39,706 bases of DNA from Candidatus Woesearchaeota archaeon (GCA_018263355.1 JAANXH010000018.1:2602-42307); one strand, 5' to 3'. Numbered from the stretch's first letter, positions 10,081-18,930 are shown. Made by a program: numbers and translations. The notes: generated from the letters alone by a model not told the origin.

Positions 10081-13000
10081 ATGACAAAGATAAATAAAAT
10101 TGTGATGCAGGGATTCAAATCTTTTGCAAAAAGAACTGAAATTGTTTTTGGTGATCATTTTAATTCTGTTTTAGGTCCAAATGGCTCAGGCAAATCCAAT
10201 GTGCTTGATGCAATTTGTTTTGTACTTGGGAGATTGTCATCCAAAAGCATGAGAGCTGAAAAATCTGCCAATCTAATTTATAATGGTGGAAAAACAAAAA
10301 AACCAGGCAAAAAGGCAAGTGTGTCAATATATTTTGACAATAGTAAGAAAACTTTCCCAAAAAAAGATAAGGAAATAAAAATTTCTAGGATAGTAAAAAA
10401 AACTGGTCAATCTGTCTATAAGATTAATGATAAGACAAGTACTAGGACTCAAATATTAGATTTGCTTTCCATTGCTAAAATTGACCCTGACGGATATAAT
10501 ATTATTTTGCAGGGAGACATAATCCGGTTTGTTGAAATGTCAACTGTTGAAAGAAGAAAGGTTTTGGAAGAGATTTCTGGAATTTCTATTTATCAGGATA
10601 AGAAACACAAGGCCATGAATAATTTAAACAAGGTTGAAGATAGCCTCAAAGAAGCTGAGATTATTCTTGCAGAAAGGGAAACTTATCTTAATGAGCTTAA
10701 AAAAGAGAGAAATCAAGCTGTTAAGTACAGGAATATGAAAGAAAAGATTGATAGCAGCAAAGCTACTGTGCTTAATCATCAGATAAAAGAAAAAAAAGAG
10801 AAAAAAGGAAAAAAGGAAAAAAAGAAGAAAAAGGCTGATTCCAGACTTGATAAGATTAACAAAGATATTTCTGATACTAAAAAAAAGATTAAAGAAACAA
10901 GAGAAGAAGTTGATAAATTAACAAAAGAAATTGAAAAAAAGGGAGAAAAAGAGCAAGTCCAGATTATGAAAAAACTGGAAGAATTAAGAGTTGATATTGC
11001 TACTAATAATACTAAGATTGAGAATCTAAAACAAGAGCTTGAAAAAATATCTTCCAGAAGAGAGCAGCTAGAGGCTGACAGCAAGGAGATTACATCAAAA
11101 AATAAAGGTATTGAAAAAAAGATAAATGAGTTGGAAAAGAAAAAAGAGCAGGTTGATAAGGAGCATAAATCAATTTTAAATACTATTGAGAAGTTTAAAG
11201 ATAAGCGTAATCTTGGAGAAATTCCAAAAATTGAAGAGAAAATTCAAAAAATTGATACAAAGGCAGAGAAGCTTCAAAAAGATGTGCAAAAGCTAAGAGA
11301 AGAGCAACAAGATTTACTCAGGGAGAAAGATAGGGTTGAGTATAAAATCACTACTTTAGATGATCGTATTGAAAAAGTGCAGGAGGTTGAAAAAGAGCAC
11401 AATAAAGAACTCAAATCACTTAAAGAAAAGAAAAAGTCTTTTAAGAAAATTACTGTTGAGTTAAATAAATCTCTTGCTGATGATTCAAGTCTTGCTGCAC
11501 AGATTGGCAAGAAAGAACAAAAATTAGCAAAATTAAAACAAGAGCTGTCAAGGTTTAAGGCCAGGTCTGTTGGGATTAAAGAAAAACTTTCTGCAAATAT
11601 TGCAATTAAAAAGATCTTAGAGCAAAAAAATAAGATCAAGGGCATTTATGGGACTGTTGGGGAACTTGGAACTGTTAGTACAAAGTATTCCATGGCTTTG
11701 GAAGTTGCAGCAGGTAGTAGATTAAACAATGTTGTTGTCAAGGATGATAAGGTTGCAGCAAAATGCATCAAATATTTAAAGAAAAATAAACTTGGCAGAG
11801 CCACATTTCTACCATTAAATAAGGTTAGAAGCTATAAAACCAGACCAGAAAATAAAAAACTTGCAAAATCTAGGGGGTGTCATGGATTAGCTGTTAATCT
11901 TGTTGATTTTAAGACTAAGTATAGAGTTGTTTTTAATTATCTTTTTGCCAACACATTGGTTGTGGACAATATTACTGTTGCAAGGAGAATTGGTGTTGGA
12001 AAAGCAAGGATGGTAACATTAGATGGAGATATTGCTGAACGATCCGGTGCTATGACTGGAGGATTTAGAAGGCGGAAATCAGGATTAGGTTTTCAGGAAA
12101 AGGAAACTTCTAAAAATATTAATGAAATTGAAGATCAGGTAAGAGAGCTTAGCAAAGCAGTTGAAGTTTTGGAAAAAAGAAGGCAGGAAAACCAAAAAAA
12201 TATTGTGGATTTAAGAAAAGAAAAAGCTGGGCTAGAAGGAGAGATTATCAAAATTGAAAAAAGTCTTCATTTAGAAAAAGGAGATGTAGATGTAAGTAAA
12301 AAAGAAAAAAGATTGTTAAATGAACAAAGCAAGCAGCTTGAGAAAACTATTGAGAAAAAGAATAAGGAAATTCAAAAATTAAATAAGAAGTTTGCAAAAG
12401 TAAAGGCTGAAAAGCAAAGTTTAAGAAATGATATTAGTGAGCTGCAAAACCCTGAACTGCTTGCAGAACTTAACACATTTGAAGATAAAAGAAATGAGCT
12501 TAAAGAAGAACTGATTCAAACAGAGCATGAAATTAAGTCTGCAAAAATGCAGCTTAAGGAGATGTATGGTCCTGAACTTGAAAAGATTGATAAAATTCTC
12601 AAGCAGCTTGATAAGGAAGAAAAAGGTTTTGAAAAGGATTTAAAAAAGACCAAGAAAAAGGTTGATAACCAGGAAACTGAGCTTAAGACAAAAGAGAAAA
12701 AGCAAAAAGCCTTTTATAAAAAATTCAAAGACCTATTTTCTAAAAGAGATAAACTTAATGAAAAACAAAGAGATCTTGAAATTAAAAAAGGAACTTTAGA
12801 AGAAAAAAGCAGGGATCTTGAAATGAAGATTAATAATTATGCACTTAAAATCGCAGCTATTAATGGAGAGCTTTCTGGACTTCTAAAAGAGTTTGAACAG
12901 TACCAAGGAGTTGTAATTATGAGAAAAAAGAATATTTCTGCTATTAAAGCTGAGATAACCCGATTTGAGAATATGGTCGAGAAAATGGGAAGTGTGAATC

Positions 13001-13575
13001 TTAAGGCTCTTGAAATCTACGATAGTGTGCAGGAAGAATATGAAGAATTACTTGCTAAAAAAGATAAACTTGAAGAGGAAAAAGCAGATGTATTAATTCT
13101 TATGGAGGAAATTGAGAGCAGAAAACAAGAGTTGTTTATGAAAACTTTTGATAGTGTTAATGAACATTTCCAAAACATATTCAAAAGATTAACTACAAAA
13201 GGAAAAGCTCACCTTGCGCTTGAAAATCCCAAGGATGTATTCGAGGGTGGTGTAAGGATTAGAGTAAAATTAACTGGACGCAGATTTATGGATATAAGAA
13301 GTTTATCAGGTGGAGAAAAGACCTTAACTGCCCTGTCCTTGATTTTTGCAGTACAGGAATATGATCCAGCTTCATTTTATGTTCTTGATGAGGTTGATGC
13401 AGCCTTAGATAAACACAATTCTGAAAAGCTTGCCAGACTAATTAGAAAGTATTCTCAAAATGCACAGTATATCATAGTCAGCCACAATGATGCAATTATT
13501 CAGGAAGCTGATAATTTATATGGTGTTTCAATGAATGAGCATTCTATTAGTAAGATTATTAGTCTGGAGATTTGA
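10081..13575 (+). CDS. smc: chromosome segregation ATPase SMC
   Basis: A condensin-type structural-maintenance-of-chromosomes protein. The N-terminal ATPase half has Walker A GPNGSGKSN (residues 32-40). Long Lys/Glu-rich coiled coils follow (about 170-510 and 670-1010). The hinge lies at about 518-667 (IKGIYGTVGELGTV ... GDIAERSGAMTGG). The C-terminal half has the signature LSGGE (1075-1079) and Walker B FYVLDEVDAALD (D1103, E1104). At 1164 aa it is full length. A TATA-like AAATATATATACG lies at 10031-10043. It is convergent with the glycosyltransferase gene, with only 4 bases between the stops. No ScpA/ScpB genes are visible next to it. Confidence 0.97.
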   Translation: MTKINKIVMQGFKSFAKRTEIVFGDHFNSVLGPNGSGKSNVLDAICFVLGRLSSKSMRAEKSANLIYNGGKTKKPGKKASVSIYFDNSKKTFPKKDKEIKISRIVKKTGQSVYKINDKTSTRTQILDLLSIAKIDPDGYNIILQGDIIRFVEMSTVERRKVLEEISGISIYQDKKHKAMNNLNKVEDSLKEAEIILAERETYLNELKKERNQAVKYRNMKEKIDSSKATVLNHQIKEKKEKKGKKEKKKKKADSRLDKINKDISDTKKKIKETREEVDKLTKEIEKKGEKEQVQIMKKLEELRVDIATNNTKIENLKQELEKISSRREQLEADSKEITSKNKGIEKKINELEKKKEQVDKEHKSILNTIEKFKDKRNLGEIPKIEEKIQKIDTKAEKLQKDVQKLREEQQDLLREKDRVEYKITTLDDRIEKVQEVEKEHNKELKSLKEKKKSFKKITVELNKSLADDSSLAAQIGKKEQKLAKLKQELSRFKARSVGIKEKLSANIAIKKILEQKNKIKGIYGTVGELGTVSTKYSMALEVAAGSRLNNVVVKDDKVAAKCIKYLKKNKLGRATFLPLNKVRSYKTRPENKKLAKSRGCHGLAVNLVDFKTKYRVVFNYLFANTLVVDNITVARRIGVGKARMVTLDGDIAERSGAMTGGFRRRKSGLGFQEKETSKNINEIEDQVRELSKAVEVLEKRRQENQKNIVDLRKEKAGLEGEIIKIEKSLHLEKGDVDVSKKEKRLLNEQSKQLEKTIEKKNKEIQKLNKKFAKVKAEKQSLRNDISELQNPELLAELNTFEDKRNELKEELIQTEHEIKSAKMQLKEMYGPELEKIDKILKQLDKEEKGFEKDLKKTKKKVDNQETELKTKEKKQKAFYKKFKDLFSKRDKLNEKQRDLEIKKGTLEEKSRDLEMKINNYALKIAAINGELSGLLKEFEQYQGVVIMRKKNISAIKAEITRFENMVEKMGSVNLKALEIYDSVQEEYEELLAKKDKLEEEKADVLILMEEIESRKQELFMKTFDSVNEHFQNIFKRLTTKGKAHLALENPKDVFEGGVRIRVKLTGRRFMDIRSLSGGEKTLTALSLIFAVQEYDPASFYVLDEVDAALDKHNSEKLARLIRKYSQNAQYIIVSHNDAIIQEADNLYGVSMNEHSISKIISLEI

Positions 13576-13579
13576 GGTT

Positions 13580-14710
13580 TTAATCAGATAATTTTTCTAC
13601 AATCTCTAATATTTTATTAGAAGCGGTTTTCCAATCAAAGTTTTCTATTACTGTTTTTCTTGCATTTTTTGCTAATAGTTTTCTTTGTTTTTTGTTTTTG
13701 ATAAGATTATTTAGATGATTTTTCAATCCTTCTACATCTTTTTTACTGAAAATGAGCCCATTGTATCCATCACTTATGGATGTAACTGCCAGCCCAACAG
13801 GAGTGGTTATTACTGGCAAGCCACTTGACATTGCCTCAAGTGTAGAAAGTCCTGTTGTTTCTGTAAGTGAAGGCATTACAAAAATATCCATTGCATCATA
13901 ATAATCAGTTACATTTTCAACATAGCCTGTAAGTTTTATTTTATGCTTTCTTGAGTATTTTTGATAGTGTTTTCCATCGCCTACTAATAATAACAGTATG
14001 TTTTTTTGTTTCAGATTTTGAAATGCTTGTACCAATGTGTGGATGTCTTTTTCATCACTTAATCTACCACAGTACCCTATTACTGTTTTTTTTGGGTCAA
14101 TATCTAGTTTTTTCTTGGCCCTGGCTTTACTTTTAACTGGCTCGAATTTATTTGTATCTACTCCTAGCTCAACTGTTTGTTTTTCTGCCCTGATACCAGC
14201 ATTATTTAGTACATCTATTAGAGAGTCTGATGGGACAATTATAAGGTCACATAAATTACTTAATACTTTGGTAAAAAACTTCACACAGTTTGAAACAATC
14301 TTCTGAAACCAATTTGGACCCCCCATAACTAGTGACAATTGCTCCCAGCCGATTTGATGAAAGTACATTACAACTGGCTTTTTGTAGATTTTTGCTGTTA
14401 ATAGGGCAGATGCTCCAAGTAGAGGAAATGACTGGATAAAAACAATGTCTGACTTTCTTACTTCTTTGTTTAATGCAGGTTTGTATATAGGTGGGTAATA
14501 TACTGAACCAGCATTTATTTTTATAAATTTAATTACTGGGTAAAAGTCAAGTGGTGCTCCGCCAAATTGCCCAATATTCCCACCATAATTTGGTGCAATT
14601 ACTTTTACATTAAATTTTTCTAAAAGATCTGGAACCATTTTTTCCGAAAATCGGATTACCCCATCTACTTTGGGATAGAATGTGTCCATCACATAAAGCA
14701 TTTGTTTCAT
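13580..14710 (-). CDS. GT4-family glycosyltransferase
   Basis: A GT-B-fold retaining glycosyltransferase (family GT4, 'glycosyl transferases group 1'). The N-terminal domain starts with the typical LYVMDTFYPKVDGVIR and contains the acceptor-side MYFHQIGWEQLS. The C-terminal domain has the nucleotide-sugar site VIGYCGRLSDEKD and the E-x7-E motif in SLTETTGLSTLEAMSSGLPV. At 376 aa it has normal length. It has no signal peptide and likely acts at the inner face of the membrane. It overlaps the upstream PIG-L-type deacetylase by ATGA, so the products are probably sequential enzymes on one substrate, as in PIG-A/PIG-L or BshA/BshB pairs. The actual sugar and acceptor are unknown. Confidence 0.9.
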   Translation of the reverse strand: MKQMLYVMDTFYPKVDGVIRFSEKMVPDLLEKFNVKVIAPNYGGNIGQFGGAPLDFYPVIKFIKINAGSVYYPPIYKPALNKEVRKSDIVFIQSFPLLGASALLTAKIYKKPVVMYFHQIGWEQLSLVMGGPNWFQKIVSNCVKFFTKVLSNLCDLIIVPSDSLIDVLNNAGIRAEKQTVELGVDTNKFEPVKSKARAKKKLDIDPKKTVIGYCGRLSDEKDIHTLVQAFQNLKQKNILLLLVGDGKHYQKYSRKHKIKLTGYVENVTDYYDAMDIFVMPSLTETTGLSTLEAMSSGLPVITTPVGLAVTSISDGYNGLIFSKKDVEGLKNHLNNLIKNKKQRKLLAKNARKTVIENFDWKTASNKILEIVEKLSD

Positions 14711-15345
14711 CTTATCTTAAAAAACCTCTCTGCAAATTTTACTTGATGTGAAAATCCGTATATCAATGCTTTTGAATATATACTCCCCAATAAAAATATT
14801 AGTGATGCCCACTGGCTTGAATAACACTTTATTGCTTGTGTTTTTGTTTTGAATGTGTCTGAAATGTCAATGTATAATCTTGGATAAGGAATTCTTTTAA
14901 AGTTTAAAATATTCCAGATGTCAAACATATAGACCTCTGTTTGGATTTTAATATTATCTACAATTTCTAGAACAATGTTGCATACTGCTTGATGGTCTTT
15001 GTGAGGATCCTGCAGATTATGTGTGAATATTTTACTTGGTTTTTGTTTTTTTATTATTTTTTTTAGTTTAGTTTTAATTTTTTTGGCTTCTTGTTTAAAT
15101 TTACCTTCTTCTAATCCCAGATAGATTGATTTTTTAAAACCAAGAATTTCTTTTGCAGATTCTGCCTCTTTTTTCCTCATTTTTTTTGTCACATGTTTTT
15201 TTAGCCATTGATGTGATTTTTCCCCGTATGAGAATCTGATTACTGTCACATTTTTTCCTTGCTGAATGTATTTTGCTATTGTTCCACCAACACCTAGCAC
15301 AGCGTCGTCTGGATGTGCAGCAATCACAATAATGTTTTCAGTCAT
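14707..15345 (-). CDS. PIG-L/LmbE-family deacetylase
   Basis: A zinc-dependent N-acetylglucosamine-type deacetylase of the PIG-L (LmbE) family. The metal motif AHPDDAVLG (His10, Asp12, Asp13) is at the N terminus. A second metal histidine occurs in the late LQDPHKDHQAV block. At 212 aa it has the usual size. It is first in a two-gene operon with the GT4 glycosyltransferase, overlapping by 4 bases. The family acts after a glycosyltransferase that adds GlcNAc (GPI anchors, mycothiol, bacillithiol, some archaeal lipids), which is the likely arrangement here (inference). Confidence 0.9.
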   Translation of the reverse strand: MTENIIVIAAHPDDAVLGVGGTIAKYIQQGKNVTVIRFSYGEKSHQWLKKHVTKKMRKKEAESAKEILGFKKSIYLGLEEGKFKQEAKKIKTKLKKIIKKQKPSKIFTHNLQDPHKDHQAVCNIVLEIVDNIKIQTEVYMFDIWNILNFKRIPYPRLYIDISDTFKTKTQAIKCYSSQWASLIFLLGSIYSKALIYGFSHQVKFAERFFKIR

Positions 15346-15540
15346 AACAGAATTTTATTGATAGATAGTTAATTAATGTTTTGGTTAAATTGGATGGGAA
15401 TATTTTTCGCAAGAAATATATATCCAGTCTTAAGTTTAAGTTTCATATTTATGAAGAGCTTAAGATAGCAATCAAATCTGCTAAAAAAATTAATTTCTAA
15501 ATTTAAATAAAGACTGGGATAAAATGTGGGACTGCTGGGA

Positions 15541-15609
15541 CTTTCAATTTATTGGCTCTTTGCTATTAGCTGCCAATAGCTAATGGCTGACAGCCAATAG
15601 CCAATAATT
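15541..15609 (-). other. tRNA-Phe intron 2, in the T-loop (59/60)
   Basis: A 69-nt intron. Its splice site is a textbook BHB: central helix TTCA/TGAA, 3-nt bulges AAA and AGT, T-stem on one side and an intron helix (ATTGGCT/AGCCAAT) on the other. The body contains repeated ATTGGC units and two nested hairpins (GGCT-GTC-AGCC and GCTATT/AATAGC). Confidence 0.85.
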
Positions 15610-15631
15610 TTTGAACCCAGGACACCACGGT

Positions 15632-15660
15632 TTCCTAGCATTGTGCGTTTGCACTTTGCA
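15632..15660 (-). other. tRNA-Phe intron 1, anticodon loop (37/38)
   Basis: A 29-nt intron folded as GCA-AA-GTGC-AAAC-GCAC-AA-TGC. The central 4-bp helix (CTGA opposite TAGG) has one mismatch, making this a relaxed BHB. The bulges are AGT and AAA. Confidence 0.75.
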
Positions 15661-15739
15661 CTTCAGCCGTGTGCTCTCCCAGTCTGAGCTACAGTCCCAC
15701 TAAATACTGGAATAAAAAATCAATATTTATTACTTTCGG

Positions 15740-16150
15740 TTAAATTGTTTCTTCTTCAACTGCTAAATCTTCTTGAGTAATAGGTTCTTCTTTTTCTGGC
15801 TCTGTTGTTTTCTCTGTTTCCTCAGGCTCAGATTCTTCTGGTTTTTCCTGTTTGGACTTTCCAGACTCTAGAACTGTTAATGTTCCATTTCTTCCAGTTG
15901 ACGCCTGCATTTCTCCTCTGTATTCTTTTGCCCAACCCTGTTTTAACTCAATTTTATCTCCTTTACTGATTTTATCTGTATCTTCATTCCACAGACTCAT
16001 CTTAGCAGTACCTGATTCATCTTTGATTGTGATTGTACAAACTTTTCCTGTATTTCCAAATTTGGAAAATTCTCTTGTTTCTCCTTTATCCACAACATCC
16101 ACCACAAGCAAATCCACTGGTGTATTTGGTTTTAATTCAGATATTTTCAT
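15740..16150 (-). CDS. RPA/SOSS-B-like single-stranded DNA-binding OB protein
   Basis: A single OB fold fills residues 1-100. It starts with MKISELKPNTPVDLLVVDVVDK and includes the RPA-typical GKVCTITIKDESGTAKMSLWNED and ISKGDKIELKQGWAKEYRGEMQ. The last ~35 residues are a Glu/Pro/Thr-rich acidic tail, as in bacterial and archaeal SSBs that recruit partners. At 136 aa it is a short, single-domain RPA. It follows glyS with a 4-base overlap and precedes the tRNA-Phe gene on the same strand. It probably protects ssDNA in replication and repair. Confidence 0.85.
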   Translation of the reverse strand: MKISELKPNTPVDLLVVDVVDKGETREFSKFGNTGKVCTITIKDESGTAKMSLWNEDTDKISKGDKIELKQGWAKEYRGEMQASTGRNGTLTVLESGKSKQEKPEESEPEETEKTTEPEKEEPITQEDLAVEEETI

Positions 16151-17610
16151 TTTTTTACCTCCTTAAATAATACTTTTTTATTTAATAAATCCCATAATAC
16201 ATTTCTAAGCTCTTTTATTTTAACTCTTATTTGTTCTGTGGTGTCTCTATCTCTTATTGTAACTGTATTGTCTTTTAGTGTATCATAATCAACTGTAACA
16301 CAGTAAGGTGTTCCTACCTCGTCTTGTCTTGCGTATCTTCTTCCTATACTTCCACTGCGATCATAAAAACTATTAAAACATGTTTTAACTTCTTTGTACA
16401 CTTGTTTTGCTTTATCATCTACCCCATCTTTATTTACTAAAGGAAATACTGCAACTTTAATTGGAGATAATTTTGGGTCAAGTTTTAAAACAATATTTCC
16501 ACGTTCTTTATCATCTTCATATGCATCACTAATAAAAACTAAAAATGCTCTGTCCACTCCTTGTGATGGTTCTGCAACAACATACGGAACAATTCTTTCC
16601 TTATCTTCCTGTATGTACATAGTCATTTTCTTTTTTGAGTGCTTCATGTGCTGCTTTAGATCATAATCAGTTCTATTTGCAAGTCCTTGAAGCTCTTTCC
16701 AACCAAATGAGAATTTGTATTCTAAATCCCAGGTATCAAGAGCATAATGGCTCTTTTCTGTTTTCAGGTGCTGTCTTATTCTAAAATTATCTGGGGTTGC
16801 TCCCAGGCTAATAAACCATTTGTGCTCTAGAGCAAGCCAGTAAGCATGCCATTGTGTTTTGATTATTTGTTTATCAAGGGCTTGTTTAATTGTCATCTTG
16901 GTTCCTTTAGTCTTGCCCTGCGACTGGTCATCTGAAGATAAGATAATAATCTCATGATCTTGTACCTCTGCAATAAATGGACAATTATTAACATTTTTTG
17001 GATGTATAAAATATTCAATTTCCATTTGTTCAAACTCACGACACCTAAACAAGAAGTTTCTTGGAGAGATTTCATTTCTAAATGCTTTTCCCATCTGTGC
17101 AATACCAAATGGCAGTTTTAGTCTTGAAGTTTCTACTACTTGTTTAAAATCTACAAACATAATCTGTGCTGTTTCTGGTCTCAGATAAGCTTTTATTGAA
17201 TCTTTTTTTATTGGACCTACCTGTGTTGTAAACATTGGATTAAATTCTCCTTTGTCTACATATTCTCCATCACATTTCCCGCATTTTACTTTTCCAACTT
17301 CAAATCTATCAAGCTTACTTTTTGAACCGCATTTTTTGCACTCAACTGCAACATCCACAAAACTACTCACATGTCCTGATGCTTCCCATACTTTTGGATG
17401 TGTGATTATGCTTCCGTCTATTCCTACAATATCATCTCTGCTTTGTACATGAAATTTCCACCAGGAGTCTTCTGGAGTTCTGTGCTCTTCCGATCTTAAT
17501 GGTCCATAATCAAAAAAACCTGCCATCCCACCATATATTTCAGATGAGGGATAGACTAGACCTTTTTTCTTGCAGAATGCTGCTAATTTTTCTATATTTA
17601 TGTCTGACAT
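16147..17610 (-). CDS. glyS: glycyl-tRNA synthetase (GRS1, alpha2 type), probable local assembly error
   Basis: A class II synthetase charging tRNA-Gly. The N terminus IEKLAAFCKKKGLVYPSSEIYGGMAGFFDYGPL is typical of the archaeal/eukaryotic/GRS1 family. An inserted zinc ribbon follows (CKKCGSKSKLDRFEVGKVKCGKC). Motif 2 is FRNEISPRNFLFRCREFEQME and motif 3 GVDRAFL, with a C-terminal anticodon-binding domain. The 487-aa length fits a compact form. After YGPL the conserved stretch leading to the WW pair (family-like GVELKNNIKRA) is replaced by RSEEHRTPEDS. That block is the translation of an Illumina adapter (see 17472-17496). The reading frame and spacing are preserved, so the gene is otherwise normal. 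Confidence 0.93.
   Translation of the reverse strand: MSDINIEKLAAFCKKKGLVYPSSEIYGGMAGFFDYGPLRSEEHRTPEDSWWKFHVQSRDDIVGIDGSIITHPKVWEASGHVSSFVDVAVECKKCGSKSKLDRFEVGKVKCGKCDGEYVDKGEFNPMFTTQVGPIKKDSIKAYLRPETAQIMFVDFKQVVETSRLKLPFGIAQMGKAFRNEISPRNFLFRCREFEQMEIEYFIHPKNVNNCPFIAEVQDHEIIILSSDDQSQGKTKGTKMTIKQALDKQIIKTQWHAYWLALEHKWFISLGATPDNFRIRQHLKTEKSHYALDTWDLEYKFSFGWKELQGLANRTDYDLKQHMKHSKKKMTMYIQEDKERIVPYVVAEPSQGVDRAFLVFISDAYEDDKERGNIVLKLDPKLSPIKVAVFPLVNKDGVDDKAKQVYKEVKTCFNSFYDRSGSIGRRYARQDEVGTPYCVTVDYDTLKDNTVTIRDRDTTEQIRVKIKELRNVLWDLLNKKVLFKEVKK
17472..17496. other. Illumina TruSeq adapter-like sequence inside glyS
   Basis: On the minus strand 16 bases AGATCGGAAGAGCACA are followed directly by GAACTCCAG. 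The TruSeq adapter has the same two blocks with only CGTCT between them. Together this is 25 matching bases with one 5-base gap. The translation RSEEH is the well-known adapter signature in contaminated protein entries. It sits in a conserved motif that it destroys. Confidence 0.85.
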
Positions 17611-17642
17611 ATAGCTAGTTTATATATGATTGTTTAAAAATT

Positions 17643-18851
17643 TTATTGTTTTAGAAGCCAGGAAACCTCTGATTTGTCAAGTTCAAAGTATTTTGACATA
17701 TTTGATTTGAGTTTTTTGTCTTTTTTCATCATATTGACTATGTATGGCAAAGAGTGCTGAATTATGTCAGTGGATGATTCATGCATTTTTTCTCCAATTT
17801 TTTTTGCTATTGCTTTTCTCTTCTTCCGTGTCTGACTCATTCTCCAGAGTTTAAATATTCTGCTGCTTGGTTTGTATTTTGTATATTTTTTGTATTTTTC
17901 TTTTTTAGCTAAAGCAACTCCTGCTGTCATTAAAGTTTTTTGATAGACCATAAACCTCCAGTATTGCCATCTTCTTATCCTTCCCTTAAATACATCTGCT
18001 AAAGAGAGTGCATCATATGCTTTATACAGTTCAGCAGGTTTTGTGTATTCTTTTGGCAGATTTTCATCAATCCACATAAAACTTTTATCAAAGTCTTCAT
18101 CAATATTGTCCAAAGCTGAAATAGCTACATCAATATCAGTTGATTTAAAGATTCTTAAGAGTGCATCAAATATAGAATCTGTTTGATTTCTATCATCAAT
18201 ATTTTTTAGATTTTTGTCAATTGATACCTGTGCTATGCTTTGTAGATCATTTATTGCTGCTCTATAGTCTCCACCTGCTCTTCTTGCTATTGTTTTTAGT
18301 GTTTTGTCATCTACAGTAAGTTTTTCTTTTTTTGTAATTTTTTTTAACACGCTTTTAATTGAGATGTATGAAGGAGTTCTGAGCTGTACTTTTTCACATT
18401 TTTTTCTAAGTGTTGAAAATTTTGAGTCATAAATATCATTAGCTGTAAGTATTAGAGGAAAACTTGTGTTTTTAATAACCCTAATCAATTCCCTTACACC
18501 GCCTCTATCGTGGCGTCCAGACAATCCATCAATTTCATCCACTAAAATTAGTTTACTTTTGCTAAATAAACTTCTTTGTTTTGATGCTGAACCTACTACT
18601 GATTTAATTCCTTTTTTATTTCTCAGATCTGATGCATTCACTTCCAAGATTTCAAGGTTCATATCATTTGCAAGCGCATGTGCAATGCAGGTTTTTCCAC
18701 TACCTGTCTGACCATAAAGAAGAACTGCCTTTTTCTTTTGTTTTTTAAAGTTCAGCACATATGTTTTGAGCTGGTTCATGGCTTTTTTATGGCCTTGAAC
18801 CTGGCTTAGTTTCTTTGGGCGGTATTCTGATGTCCAAGGAAGATTTGTCAT
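17643..18851 (-). CDS. rfcL: replication factor C large subunit
   Basis: The AAA+ subunit of the clamp loader that opens PCNA. It starts with the family signature PWTSEYRPKKLSQVQGHKKA. It has Walker A GQTGSGKT (47-54), Walker B LVDEID (D105-D108), a sensor 1 TANDIYD and sensor 2/lid region TIARRAGGDYRAAINDLQ, and a C-terminal collar domain of mostly helices. At 402 aa it is shorter than many RfcL proteins. It ends without an obvious PIP box or the usual charged tail. It precedes glyS by 32 bases on the same strand, forming a rfcL-glyS-RPA-tRNA order. The small subunit is not in the window. Confidence 0.95.
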   Translation of the reverse strand: MTNLPWTSEYRPKKLSQVQGHKKAMNQLKTYVLNFKKQKKKAVLLYGQTGSGKTCIAHALANDMNLEILEVNASDLRNKKGIKSVVGSASKQRSLFSKSKLILVDEIDGLSGRHDRGGVRELIRVIKNTSFPLILTANDIYDSKFSTLRKKCEKVQLRTPSYISIKSVLKKITKKEKLTVDDKTLKTIARRAGGDYRAAINDLQSIAQVSIDKNLKNIDDRNQTDSIFDALLRIFKSTDIDVAISALDNIDEDFDKSFMWIDENLPKEYTKPAELYKAYDALSLADVFKGRIRRWQYWRFMVYQKTLMTAGVALAKKEKYKKYTKYKPSSRIFKLWRMSQTRKKRKAIAKKIGEKMHESSTDIIQHSLPYIVNMMKKDKKLKSNMSKYFELDKSEVSWLLKQ

Positions 18852-18922
18852 AATAGACTATAATTAAACTGAGTTTATTAATTTTTGTATGGATTTGTTT
18901 TACCAATTCGTTGTAAAAAATC

Positions 18923-18930
18923 TTTATATA
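18923..18930 (+). promoter_or_regulatory. TATA box before the Nudix-like gene
   Basis: TTTATATA is centred about 25 bases before the ATG of a 6-codon minigene at 18951-18971 (MNLVSS, stop TAG). That stop overlaps the in-frame GTG (18971) of the following gene. A leaderless transcript would therefore start at the minigene. Confidence 0.4.

Larger units (their letters stand above)
15527..15698 (-). tRNA. tRNA-Phe(GAA) with two BHB introns
   Basis: On the minus strand the acceptor GGGACTG (15698-15692) pairs with CAGTCCC (15534-15528), with discriminator A at 15527. The D-stem is GCTC/GAGC, the anticodon stem CACGG/CCGTG and the T-stem CTGGG/CCCAG. Removing complement(15632..15660) gives the anticodon loop CU-GAA-G-A (Phe). 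Removing complement(15541..15609) restores a perfect 7-nt T-loop TTCAAAT. The mature tRNA is 74 nt. No 3' CCA is encoded. The only way to form both a legal anticodon loop and a legal T-loop is to remove both introns. Confidence 0.9.

Noticed and set aside
13580-15345. Bacillithiol biosynthesis (bshA-bshB)
   Set aside because: The families fit, but no residues or third gene specific to bacillithiol can be seen, so only the general GT4/PIG-L call is given.
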